Part shown: positions 17,467 to 25,872 of the stretch, one piece after another
Layout of the letters: each line of letters opens with the position of its first letter
How positions within the stretch are numbered: the stretch's first letter is position 1
Source of the DNA: Polyangiaceae bacterium
GTDB taxonomy: Bacteria > Myxococcota_A > Polyangia > Polyangiales > Polyangiaceae
Length of the DNA: 64,000 nucleotides
Direction of reading: 5' to 3'
NCBI GenBank assembly: GCA_025353725.1
Contig: JANXOF010000016.1
Span: 1-64,000 of the forward strand
Program-made: the position numbers and the translations under genes
Notes under the pieces: model-generated
What the model saw: the letters and a program-made list of their open reading frames with translations, nothing else
Database searches by the model: none
What the model was told of the DNA's origin: nothing

Positions 17467-18812
17467 AGTCACGCATCGGCCGCCTGCAAGCGCGCCTCTT
17501 GCTCTGGTTCCTTGCCGCGATCGTCCTGGCGCTCCTAGCGAGCGTGGTCACTACGCTTCTCACACGCGCGGAGAGCGAGCCTCCTACGCGCGTCGTCTCG
17601 AAGCACGTCCAGCGCCGCCTCGCAAAAATATGGGATGACCCGCTAGCCACCGACGCGTACGTCAGAGACCTCCGCGAAGCGACCGGACTCGACATGCGCC
17701 TACGTCGCGAACCCGAGCTGCTCGGCGGGGAAAGCGGCCGAGGCCACGGCGGCAGCATCGTCTTTGACGACAACGTCGCTTACGTCCCTATCGTACGGGG
17801 AGGGGCCGCACTCGGAGTCTTAGAACTCCGCACGGGCAGCCCCGCCCCCAAGCTTTGGAGAGTGATAGCCGCTCTTGTTGCGGCGCTCGCTGTCCTCGGC
17901 GCGGTCGCGCGTAGCGTGTCAAAAAGCCTTGCCCAACCGCTTGAGCATCTCGCCCGGACCGCCGAGCGCTTCGGCGGAGGCGACCTCAACGCACGGACAG
18001 AAATCGAGGCGATGCCGCGCCGCTGGGTGGCCGAGGAGGTTCGCGACGTCGGCCGCGCGTTCGACGGCATGGCCGACCGCATCGCGCGCGTGGTCATTGA
18101 CCAACGCGAGCTGCTTGCGGCCATTAGCCACGAGCTTCGGTCGCCCCTTAGCCGTGCACGTATCGCCCTTGAGATCGCCCGCGAGCGCACATGCCCGCAG
18201 GCCTCCCACGACGAAGTAGAACGACAGCTTATCTCGATGGACGCCATCCTTGGTGATCTCCTCGCCTCAGCACGCGCGGGCCTCTCGGATGTGCACCTCG
18301 AGGACGTCGACCTTATGGTTTGGCTACAGTCGCGCATCCGCATGGAGACTCAAGGTCCCATCGCACTCACACGCGCGGCAGGCACCGAGGCGGTCCGCGT
18401 GACCGTGGACACGGCACTTCTCGGACGTGCCCTTCACAATCTTTTCGCAAACGGCTGGAACCACGGTCACCCCGCGACGGCGTCGATCGATGTCACGGTC
18501 TCCGTGGCCTCTGGGTGCGCGCGCGTCGCCATTCGCGACCACGGGCCAGGGTTCGACGAGGCGATTTTACCGCGCGCCTTCGAGCCGTTTGTAAAGAGCG
18601 GCGACTCCGCACGCTCACCCGGATCGCAAGGCATCGGTCTCGGACTTTCGTTAGTCCGGCGAATCGTCGAGGCACACGGCGGAACGATCGCGGCCGCCAA
18701 TGTCACGCAAGGCTCCGCCTCGGTGGGAGCAGAGGTTGCGTTCCAGCTTCCCCTCGCCTCCGCGAGATTCGAAGATGAGCTCAAATTGCACGCCCTACCG
18801 CCGATCGACTAG
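17463..18812 (+). CDS. Membrane sensor histidine kinase
   Basis: The 449-residue kinase has transmembrane helices at about 11-34 and 133-150 flanking a short periplasmic sensor of about 100 residues. A HAMP domain, a HisKA box with His223 in ISHELRSPLSRARI, and an HATPase domain follow: the N box FANGWNHG, DHGPGFD, and GIGLGLSLVRRIVEAHGG. It is the cognate kinase of the overlapping OmpR-type regulator and resembles the CpxA/EnvZ layout of envelope sensors. The ligand is unknown. The signal-peptidase homologue starts 12 bases downstream. Confidence 0.93.
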   Translation: MKSRIGRLQARLLLWFLAAIVLALLASVVTTLLTRAESEPPTRVVSKHVQRRLAKIWDDPLATDAYVRDLREATGLDMRLRREPELLGGESGRGHGGSIVFDDNVAYVPIVRGGAALGVLELRTGSPAPKLWRVIAALVAALAVLGAVARSVSKSLAQPLEHLARTAERFGGGDLNARTEIEAMPRRWVAEEVRDVGRAFDGMADRIARVVIDQRELLAAISHELRSPLSRARIALEIARERTCPQASHDEVERQLISMDAILGDLLASARAGLSDVHLEDVDLMVWLQSRIRMETQGPIALTRAAGTEAVRVTVDTALLGRALHNLFANGWNHGHPATASIDVTVSVASGCARVAIRDHGPGFDEAILPRAFEPFVKSGDSARSPGSQGIGLGLSLVRRIVEAHGGTIAAANVTQGSASVGAEVAFQLPLASARFEDELKLHALPPID

Positions 18813-18824
18813 CGTGCAAAGCCC

Positions 18825-19442
18825 ATGCTTCGCAGTCTCGTGTGGCTAAGCGCGATGGCGGCGGCGTGCGGTGTGCTCCTCTACTTATTCGTGCTCGATA
18901 CGTGGATCATCCCCAAGGGCGATCCGGTGCTGGCCGCAGCACTTCAGCCTACACTCGCGCCTGAAGATCGAATTTTAACGCGCCGTGGTACGCGTCCACC
19001 ACGAGGCGTGCTTGCGCGTTGCAGGCGACCCGACAACGCGACGAGCTATGTCATTGGTCGCCTTTTCGGGCTCGAGGGCGACACCATCGAAGTAAACAAC
19101 GAGCGCGTCGCGGTCGACGGCAAAAGCGTTCCGGCGCGCTTCGGATGCGGGTCGGTTTACGTCGTTCACCCTGTTTCCGGCGCGACGGTCGGCTTGACGT
19201 GCAGCGTCGAAGACAGCGGCACCTCCACGTACGGCGTCCTCGTGCATCCAGGACACCGGGAACGTCAGCGCGTCGCAAGGGTGGCAACAGGAAAGGCTTA
19301 CATCGTAAGCGATAACCGACACTTTCACCTTGATTCACGTGATTTCGGCCAGGTCGACGTCGCGACCTGTGAGCCCGTCATCGCTCGGCTCTGGGGCGCA
19401 CGATTCTCGGATGCGTCCCGACGATTCAACATCCTCTGGTGA
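18825..19442 (+). CDS. Signal peptidase I (S26) homologue lacking both catalytic residues
   Basis: The N-terminal transmembrane helix (residues 5-24) and the S26 boxes are recognisable: AALQPTLAPEDRIL matches box B (SMxPTLxxGDxIL), YVIGRLFGLEGDTIEV matches box D (YxKRVxGLPGDxI), and SDNRHFHLDSRDFGQV matches box E (GDNRxxSxDSRxFG). In box B Ala39 stands where the nucleophilic Ser should be, and in box D Gly78 stands where the general-base Lys should be. Cleavage by the Ser/Lys mechanism therefore looks impossible, while the fold motifs are kept. It has four Cys in the outer domain. It follows the two-component genes in the same direction, which suggests a regulatory or chaperone-like role. This is inference. 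Confidence 0.85.
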   Translation: MLRSLVWLSAMAAACGVLLYLFVLDTWIIPKGDPVLAAALQPTLAPEDRILTRRGTRPPRGVLARCRRPDNATSYVIGRLFGLEGDTIEVNNERVAVDGKSVPARFGCGSVYVVHPVSGATVGLTCSVEDSGTSTYGVLVHPGHRERQRVARVATGKAYIVSDNRHFHLDSRDFGQVDVATCEPVIARLWGARFSDASRRFNILW

Positions 19443-19476
19443 CCCGTCGTTTTTTGGTAAGCTCCGGCAGCCCGCG

Positions 19477-20511
19477 ATGAACCTCGAGATTGGCATTGTC
19501 TGCGCAGGGTGTGAGGCCTACTCGGTCCTCGGTACGCTCGCGTGCGAATCCTGCGGAAATCCGGTCTCGCTTGTCATGCCTGTGGCGCCTGCCGCTCTCG
19601 AGGCCTCGAGCGCCTCATTCCCCGAACTCGCGCCGGAACCTGCGAGTACAGAGGCCACAGCCCCCGTCGCGCGGTCCTCGAGCCGACCGACGAAGTCATC
19701 CAAAGCAAAGCTTTCCGTCGAGGAACTTATGGATCAAGCCAAGAACTTCGTGTGCCGTTCATGCTCGACCGCCGTACCGCTGGGGCACAAGTTCTGCGGC
19801 CGGTGCGGTGCCGGCTTGCCTCCTGAAATCCTCCAGGCGAGGACCCAATTCTTCGGGCAGCTTCAGACGCCGGGTAAAGCAAAGCTCATTCTGATTCGCG
19901 GCGAGGGGGTCGAGGGTCTGAGCTACCAACTCAATGCGGAAGAGCACATGGTCGGTCGTCTTGGTCAGCTCGTGTTTCCCGACGATCCGTTTGTGTCGCC
20001 CAAGCACGCCAACTTTCTTTACCGCGAAGGCAAACTCTTCGTGAAGGACGAAGGCTCACTCAACGGCGTTTATTTACGGGTCAAAGGCACAATCGACGTG
20101 GAACCCGGCGATTATTTTCTTGCAGGTGAGCAAGTGTTCCGCGTCGATGCGACCGTGAAAACCAGCGACCAACCCGGCCCCGACGGCACGTACTTTTACT
20201 CGTCGCCGAAGCATCAGAGTCCGTTTCGAATGACTCAAATTCTCCAGGGCGGGTCGGCGGGTATGACGGTTTGCGCGCGCGGATCGAGCTTGCAAATCGG
20301 CCGTGAGGGCGGCGACCTCAACTTTCCGAGTGATCTCTACATGAGCGCCGCACATTGCAAGGTCGAGGAGGCGGCCGGACGGCTCATGCTGACCGACTTG
20401 AATAGCCGAAATGGAAGCTATGTGCGACTGCAGGCTGAGCGTGAGCTCTCCCACGGCGATTACGTTTTCATTGGACGAAAGCTGCTGCGGGTGGAGATTA
20501 CGGCAGCTTAG
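19477..20511 (+). CDS. Zinc-ribbon and double-FHA domain protein
   Basis: The product is 344 residues from ATG 19477. It opens with a Cys4 zinc ribbon (Cys9, 12, 23, 26), then an Ala/Pro/Ser linker, and a second ribbon (CRSCSTAVPLGHKFCGRCG). Two forkhead-associated domains follow. The first has GRLGQLVFPDDPFVSPKHA and EGSLNGVYLR; the second has IGREGGDLNFPSDLYMSAAH and DLNSRNGSYVR. FHA domains bind phosphothreonine, so this is a likely cytoplasmic reader of Ser/Thr kinase signals. It is 34 bases behind the dead signal peptidase gene and probably the last gene of that operon. Confidence 0.9.
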   Translation: MNLEIGIVCAGCEAYSVLGTLACESCGNPVSLVMPVAPAALEASSASFPELAPEPASTEATAPVARSSSRPTKSSKAKLSVEELMDQAKNFVCRSCSTAVPLGHKFCGRCGAGLPPEILQARTQFFGQLQTPGKAKLILIRGEGVEGLSYQLNAEEHMVGRLGQLVFPDDPFVSPKHANFLYREGKLFVKDEGSLNGVYLRVKGTIDVEPGDYFLAGEQVFRVDATVKTSDQPGPDGTYFYSSPKHQSPFRMTQILQGGSAGMTVCARGSSLQIGREGGDLNFPSDLYMSAAHCKVEEAAGRLMLTDLNSRNGSYVRLQAERELSHGDYVFIGRKLLRVEITAA

Positions 20512-20529
20512 CGCCGGCGTTTGGAGTGC

Positions 20530-21957
20530 CTAGCGGCGCACTCCGCGCTGACGTGGAAACGAACTGGTTCGACGCGGCTCACGTGTCGCGGACGTAGGCA
20601 TCGCCTCACGGCGGAGCACTTCGAGTGCGCTGGTGCTCTCACCGCGTGAGGCAAGGACAAGCTCAGCAACCTCGAGTGCAGGCAAAAACAGTTCCGTCCG
20701 TGTAAACCGACCGCTTCTACCTGCGATAATACGAGGCACCATCACCACGATGCGACGGATCGCGTCGGCAATGCGACGTGGCATTGCGATTCGGTCGATG
20801 ACCGGTTCGAGAAAATCGTTCACGGCACTCACGAGGTCGCGCATGCCTTGAGCCGCTTCTTCCAGCGGGTCGTAGAAGAGAGCTGTCATCAAGACGATAT
20901 CGTCAAGCGCGCCGCCAGCCCGCGTTCGCTCATCGATCAGGCGCATCTTCTTGAAAAAGCGAAAGCTGCCCCCCGCGGTCGCTTCGTCGTCATCGAGAAA
21001 CGCCGACAGCTCGGGCATGAGAACGGCCATCGCTCCCATTTCCCACATAAGCCACATCGAACGATGCGAACTGCCCATACGCATCAACCTGAGAATCTCC
21101 TCGAAGATGCGCGGCCGAGCGGCACGTGCGAGCTCGAAGCGGCTTCCCACCATGGCGTCGTAGACGGCGGGGTCAATGCCTAGGTCAAGGCGCGCCGCAA
21201 ACTTGATAGCGCGAAGGATTCGCACGGGGTCTTCGCGGAACCGCACCGCAGGTTCACCTATCGTACGAATCGTCTTGGCCTGGATATCCGGCATCCCGCC
21301 GCACCAGTCGAGGACTTGCCGGCGATCGAGGTCGTAAAACAAGGCATTGATCGTAAAGTCGCGGCGAAGCGCGTCTTCGTGAGCCTCACCGAACACGTTG
21401 TCGCTTCGAATCAGGAGATCGTCGTCCAGGTCCTCGGCATCGCCGTCGCCCGATAAGGACGTGGGGTTCCTGCGAAACGTAGCGACCTCGACCACCTTGC
21501 CGCCGCCAAAAAGGACATGAGCGAGCCGAAAGCGCCGCCCGATGATCCGGCAATTCCGAAAGAGCGACCGGACGTCGTCAGGCCGGGCACTGGTGGCCAC
21601 GTCAAAGTCCTTCGGACGGCCGCCTAGCAATAAGTCGCGCACGCAACCGCCCACGAGGTACGCCTGAAACCCGGCTCGCTCGAGACGTTGTACGACGCGC
21701 GCGGCGTCGGCATCAATCGATGCCTCGTCGAGTGGAGCATCGTGACGCAGAAGTCCGGTCGCGTCGTGACGCTCGCCATCGTGATCGCGCTCGGAGCGCT
21801 TGGCCCCATGACGGTTATCCTCCCCATGGTGTGAGGGATGGTGTGACCGGCCCGAACGTGCCGGGCGCTCGGAGGTCTCCACGTCGGCTGCGACGGTGAA
21901 CGAGGGAAGGTCCGGCGGGGACGGTAAGTCGGGGTTGGACGCGTTACGGCGGCGCAT
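20530..21957 (-). CDS. pcnB: Poly(A) polymerase / CCA-type nucleotidyltransferase, PcnB-like
   Basis: The class II nucleotidyltransferase head has LVGGCVRDLLLGGRPKDFDV with the catalytic Asp pair, then the polymerase-specific IIGRRFRLAHV, the neck motif RRDFTINALFYD, and EDPVRILRAIKFAARL. The RRFRLAHV stretch favours poly(A) polymerase over CCA enzyme. Its role is to add 3' A tails that feed mRNA decay. About 75 N-terminal residues are disordered and rich in His, Arg and Asp (SHHPSHHGEDNRHG), and the C-terminus is Arg-rich, which may aid RNA binding. It converges with the FHA gene (18 bases between stops). Confidence 0.9.
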   Translation of the reverse strand: MRRRNASNPDLPSPPDLPSFTVAADVETSERPARSGRSHHPSHHGEDNRHGAKRSERDHDGERHDATGLLRHDAPLDEASIDADAARVVQRLERAGFQAYLVGGCVRDLLLGGRPKDFDVATSARPDDVRSLFRNCRIIGRRFRLAHVLFGGGKVVEVATFRRNPTSLSGDGDAEDLDDDLLIRSDNVFGEAHEDALRRDFTINALFYDLDRRQVLDWCGGMPDIQAKTIRTIGEPAVRFREDPVRILRAIKFAARLDLGIDPAVYDAMVGSRFELARAARPRIFEEILRLMRMGSSHRSMWLMWEMGAMAVLMPELSAFLDDDEATAGGSFRFFKKMRLIDERTRAGGALDDIVLMTALFYDPLEEAAQGMRDLVSAVNDFLEPVIDRIAMPRRIADAIRRIVVMVPRIIAGRSGRFTRTELFLPALEVAELVLASRGESTSALEVLRREAMPTSATREPRRTSSFPRQRGVRR

Positions 21958-22314
21958 GACTGAGGGCTAGTTGGACATCGAGCGTGAAGTTCGGAAACCG
22001 AACGGATACGGACCTGGGACCTGTGAATCTTGAAACCTAGCAAGCGCGCTTCGGGGTGCCGTGGGCGCCCCTCGTCGACGACGGTCGTGACCCTATCAGT
22101 CCGCTTGATCGCCTGCAACGAAGGGATCTGTCAGTCGACGGATCGACCTTCGTCAAGTTCCGTGCCGCAACCCGTTGACGCCCCGCCTCGTGTGATTAGT
22201 TTGGGCGCAACCGATTCAGGGTACGCCGGAGAAACGCGAATTTAGTCGCGCGCCTCTTCACATGAGTGAGCGTGACTCGATAACGGATTTTTGAGTGCGG
22301 AGGTAAACACGGCC
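21958..22314. other. Divergent promoter region of pcnB and dnaK
   Basis: No credible gene is seen in about 360 bases. A CTTGAAA at 22029-22035 resembles a heat-shock sigma -35 element, but no matching CCCCAT-like -10 follows, and no CIRCE inverted repeat (TTAGCACTC/GAGTGCTAA) is present upstream of dnaK. The control of dnaK therefore cannot be assigned. Confidence 0.4.
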
Positions 22315-24243
22315 ATGGGCAAGATCATCGGAATCGACCTCGGAACGACCAACAGCTGCGTGGCTGTCATGGAGGGCCGCGAGCCCAAGGTAATCGTCAA
22401 CGAGGAGGGCTCGCGCATCACGCCGAGCGTTGTTGCGTGGGACGACAAGGGAGAAGTCCTCGTCGGTCAAATCGCCAAGCGGCAAGCGGTCACCAACCCG
22501 CAGAACACGATCTACAGTGCCAAGCGGTTCATTGGTCGTCGCTTCGATGAGGTCCAAGAAGAGACTAAACGCATGCCGTACACCATCGTGCGCGCAGACA
22601 ACGGCGACGTCGCGTTTGACGTGCGTGGCAAAAAAGTGAGCCCCCAGGAGGTCAGCGCAAAGATCCTCCAGAAGCTGAAAAAAGCCGCGGAGGACTACCT
22701 CGGCGAGAAGGTTACCGAGGCCGTCATCACGGTACCCGCCTACTTCAACGACGCGCAGCGCCAAGCCACGAAGGACGCCGGGAAGATCGCCGGTCTCGAA
22801 GTAAAGCGCATCGTCAACGAGCCTACGGCTGCCGCACTCGCGTACGGACTTGACAAGAAAAAAGACGAGGTCATTGCCGTTTACGACTTCGGCGGTGGCA
22901 CTTTCGACATCTCGATCCTCGAGGTTGGCGACAACGTCGTCCAGGTCATCTCGACCAACGGTGACACGCACCTCGGTGGCGACGACGTCGACAACCTCAT
23001 CATCGACTGGCTGGCCGCAGAGTTCAAAAAGTCGCAAGGCATTGATCTTGCTAGAGACAAGATGGCCCTTCAGCGGCTGAAAGAGGCAGGGGAGAAGGCA
23101 AAAATCGAGCTCTCGAGCACACCCGAGACGTCGATTAACCTTCCGTTCATCACGGTCGGCCCTGGTGGTCCGGTCCACCTCGACATGAAGCTCTCGCGAG
23201 CGAAGCTCGAGCAAATGATGACCCCTCTCATCGAGCGGTCGATGGATTCAGTCAAAAAAGCGCTGCAAGACGCGAAGAAGTCCCCGAAGGACATCGTTGA
23301 GGTCGTCCTGGTGGGCGGGTCGACGCGCATCCCGCTCGTTAAAGAGACGGTCAAAAAGTTCTTCGGCCGAGACCCACACCAGGGCGTGAACCCCGACGAG
23401 GTCGTGGCGATCGGCGCAGCGGTTCAGGCCGGCGTTCTCTCAGGCGACGTCAAGGACATGGTCCTTCTCGACGTCACGCCGCTTTCGCTCGGCATCGAAA
23501 CCCTCGGCGGCGTTATGACGACCATGATCCCGCGCAACACGACGATCCCCACGCAGAAGAAGGAAATCTTCTCCACGGCAGGTGATAACCAGCCGTCCGT
23601 AGAGGTTCACGTGCTCCAGGGAGAACGCACGGAAGCTCGCTACAACCGCACGCTCGGCAAGTTTCACCTTGAGGGAATCATGCCCGCCCCCCGCGGAGTG
23701 CCGAAGGTCGAAGTAGCTTTCGATATCGACGCGAACGGTATTCTTTCCGTCCACGCCAAAGACATGGCGACCGGTAAGGACCAGAAGGTCACGATTACGT
23801 CGAACTCGGGCCTCAGCGACAGTGACATCCAAAAGATGGTGAAAGAGGCCGCTGAGCACGAGTCAGAGGACAAGGAGCGGCGCGAGCAGATCGAGCGACG
23901 CAACAAGCTCGACAATCTTTGTTACACGCTCGAGAAGATGATGTCCGAGAACAAGGACAAGCTTCAGGCCGCCGACATCAGCACTCTCGAGGGTCTTATC
24001 AAGGACGGCCGTGGCGCGATCGAGAAGCAAGACGACTCTCAAGTTGCGGACGTGCTCGCCAAGCTCGAGAAGGAAGCTCATCGACTCGCTGGGGCGATGT
24101 ACGAAGGCGCGGGCAACGGTAGTGATGGCCCTCCTGGAGGGTCAGAGGCAAACGGAGCCGATGGCGCGTCGGCGTCGACGCCGGCCGACAAGAAGAAGGA
24201 CGGCGGAGTGATTGATGCAGAGTTCGAGGAGAGCGCGAGCTAG
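22315..24243 (+). CDS. dnaK: Chaperone DnaK (Hsp70)
   Basis: The full-length Hsp70 has 642 residues. The ATPase domain starts [17 protein letters not shown] and contains [33 protein letters not shown] and [13 protein letters not shown]. The substrate-binding domain includes [18 protein letters not shown], and the C-terminus ends [10 protein letters not shown], the usual DnaK tail. ATG 22315 has GGAGGT about 10 bases upstream. The chaperone works with DnaJ and GrpE, but neither gene is adjacent, so this is a single-gene unit with its own terminator. Confidence 0.98.
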   Translation: MGKIIGIDLGTTNSCVAVMEGREPKVIVNEEGSRITPSVVAWDDKGEVLVGQIAKRQAVTNPQNTIYSAKRFIGRRFDEVQEETKRMPYTIVRADNGDVAFDVRGKKVSPQEVSAKILQKLKKAAEDYLGEKVTEAVITVPAYFNDAQRQATKDAGKIAGLEVKRIVNEPTAAALAYGLDKKKDEVIAVYDFGGGTFDISILEVGDNVVQVISTNGDTHLGGDDVDNLIIDWLAAEFKKSQGIDLARDKMALQRLKEAGEKAKIELSSTPETSINLPFITVGPGGPVHLDMKLSRAKLEQMMTPLIERSMDSVKKALQDAKKSPKDIVEVVLVGGSTRIPLVKETVKKFFGRDPHQGVNPDEVVAIGAAVQAGVLSGDVKDMVLLDVTPLSLGIETLGGVMTTMIPRNTTIPTQKKEIFSTAGDNQPSVEVHVLQGERTEARYNRTLGKFHLEGIMPAPRGVPKVEVAFDIDANGILSVHAKDMATGKDQKVTITSNSGLSDSDIQKMVKEAAEHESEDKERREQIERRNKLDNLCYTLEKMMSENKDKLQAADISTLEGLIKDGRGAIEKQDDSQVADVLAKLEKEAHRLAGAMYEGAGNGSDGPPGGSEANGADGASASTPADKKKDGGVIDAEFEESAS

Positions 24244-24272
24244 GAGAGCGCACTCAGACTAGCTGGCAGCAC

Positions 24273-24318
24273 GAAACCGCAGGGGCTTGTCACCAAGCCC
24301 GCTGCGGTTTCTTTTTTT
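24273..24318 (+). terminator. Rho-independent terminator of dnaK
   Basis: A near-perfect stem of about 17 pairs is formed by GAAACCGCAGGGGCTTG (24273-24289) and its complement at 24294-24311, with a 4-base loop TCAC. It is followed directly by a run of seven T on the plus strand. It lies 30 bases after the dnaK stop. Confidence 0.93.
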
Positions 24319-24442
24319 ATTTCGGGCACGACTAACGCTTTACACAGCAGCAGCGCGAACCCCGCATATCGGAGCTTACGCGTGTCGCGTCCGCCTCAGC
24401 TTGCCCCTTCTCGCTACCCGATGACTGGGGCGACGACGGCTT

Positions 24443-24739
24443 TCAAGCGAAAGGTGCGTTGTCGTCAGCCTCGCTGCCGGCGCTCACGCTGCGGCTGGAC
24501 AAGGGCGCAGAGACGGACACCATCGCTGCGAGAAGTTCCTCGTCGCTTGCGTGGAGCTCGACGACCTCGGATTGCTCCAAAATCCAGTCCGCAACCTCCG
24601 TCGGCTCCGCATTCTCGTTGAGACGTGATGCCAAGCGTGTCGCGAAGGAGTTCCTCGCGCGAGACGTCGCCAGCTCCAGAAGCTTGCCTCCGAGAAGCAG
24701 GTCAGTGAGCGATAGGCCTCGCTCGGCGGTCCAATCCAT
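24443..24739 (-). CDS. Small hypothetical protein, 98 aa
   Basis: I do not recognise a family. From ATG 24739 (GAAGGG about 12 bases upstream) the product is acidic and helical, with MDWTAERGLSLTDLLLGG at the start, a middle reading VADWILEQSEVVELHAS, and a Ser-rich disordered C-terminus. A GTG at 24760 would add seven residues. It has no signal peptide or membrane helix. It lies downstream of the GGDEF gene on the same strand, about 140 bases from its stop, and may be cotranscribed. The reading on the opposite strand is a low-complexity shadow. Confidence 0.5.
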   Translation of the reverse strand: MDWTAERGLSLTDLLLGGKLLELATSRARNSFATRLASRLNENAEPTEVADWILEQSEVVELHASDEELLAAMVSVSAPLSSRSVSAGSEADDNAPFA

Positions 24740-24882
24740 ATCGTTTTTAGAGCCCTTCACGAGGCGGCAGCCTACTCAAATACGAGGGCTTAGCGAGTTT
24801 TTCGAAAGTGGCGAGCCAACTTTGTTGCCGCCCCGTCACGCCGCGATGCAGCTGACCACAAACTCTCCCCTCCCGTTTTGGC

Positions 24883-25662
24883 CTAGGCAGTCTTGCCGCC
24901 ACGCTCCTCCACTCGAAGAGACGCTTGAGGACACAAATTCGCAAGCGCTTCGACCCGATTGCGCCCTCCCGACTTCGCGAGGTAGAGCGCACGGTCCGCC
25001 GCCTCGAAAAGCATGCTGGGAGTAGGTAACGCAAGGCTGTCGAGGTCGGCGATACCGACCGAAACCGTCACGGCTGAGTCGAGCGGCGCCCCCAGCTCGG
25101 CCGCCCTGCGCGCGAGCTCCGAGCGAAGACGATAAGCGACAATCTTGGCTTCCGACAAGCGAGTACGGGGAAGGAGCACGGCAAATTCATCGCCGCCGAA
25201 ACGTGCTGCCACGTCGCGCGAGCGGCATGTCGCGCGTAAGACCTCACCCACCAACAGAAGCGCCCGATCGCCGCACCGATGCCCATAAGTGTCGTTCAGG
25301 GATTTCAGGCGATCCAAGTCGATCAACAGGACGGACAGGGGCATTCGCGACTGGATGGCACGTCCGACCTCGACCTCGAGCGACGCCTCCCAGTGTCGAC
25401 GATTTCCTACACAAGTCATCGGATCTTGAAGGGCTTTCCGCTCAAGCGAATCGAGACTTTGACCGAGCCGGACCCCCAAGACGCCTAGAACCACCGCCGC
25501 GACGAGGAAGGTGGTCGGCCCGCCCCCGAGGGAGGAGAGTCGGGCGAGCACCGACCCGCCCACGGCAATGGCAAGCGCCAGCACGATGCCTGCCACGGCG
25601 AAGCGCAATCGGGATGCCCCAGGCGCATCTCGCAGTAGAGACGTCTCCCCGACGCTAGACAT
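24883..25662 (-). CDS. Diguanylate cyclase (GGDEF) with two transmembrane helices
   Basis: The product is about 259 residues from ATG 25662, preceded by a purine-rich GGGGACGGGGAA. Two hydrophobic helices (FAVAGIVLALAIAVGGSVLA, then TTFLVAAVVLGVLGVRLG) anchor a full GGDEF domain: DPMTCVGNRRHWEASL, LLIDLDRLKSLNDTYGHRCG, and an intact active site RFGGDEFAVLLP. No sensory domain precedes the membrane part, so the helices themselves or partners may set activity. It is predicted to make cyclic-di-GMP at the inner membrane. The frame is open to 25824, but that stretch has no ribosome site. Confidence 0.9.
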   Translation of the reverse strand: MSSVGETSLLRDAPGASRLRFAVAGIVLALAIAVGGSVLARLSSLGGGPTTFLVAAVVLGVLGVRLGQSLDSLERKALQDPMTCVGNRRHWEASLEVEVGRAIQSRMPLSVLLIDLDRLKSLNDTYGHRCGDRALLLVGEVLRATCRSRDVAARFGGDEFAVLLPRTRLSEAKIVAYRLRSELARRAAELGAPLDSAVTVSVGIADLDSLALPTPSMLFEAADRALYLAKSGGRNRVEALANLCPQASLRVEERGGKTA

Positions 25663-25872
25663 TTCCCCGTCCCCTCGGTCAAACCCCATAAGACCACACT
25701 GTACGAGAATTGAGAGCGAGGGCGAGGGCGAAACTCCCGACTGTTTGACGGTAGGAGATCGTGCGGCAAGGCTCCGCGGGGTCATCGCGATTCTCTCAGG
25801 TACTTTTATCAAAGGCCAGTTCACGAGCGCGAGGCGCGCAGACGTGCGGGCGATGAGGAGAACTTACCTTTG

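Noticed and set aside
19330-19476. 49-residue N-terminal extension of the zinc-ribbon/FHA protein
   Set aside because: It overlaps the 3' end of the signal peptidase homologue, and the zinc ribbon begins directly after ATG 19477.
22029-22035. CTTGAAA as a heat-shock promoter for dnaK
   Set aside because: There is no CCCCAT-like -10 at the right distance and the site lies 280 bases from the start codon.
24459-25025. 188-codon plus-strand frame opposite the small protein and GGDEF gene
   Set aside because: Low-complexity Ser/Arg/Pro composition, antisense to the well-supported GGDEF domain.
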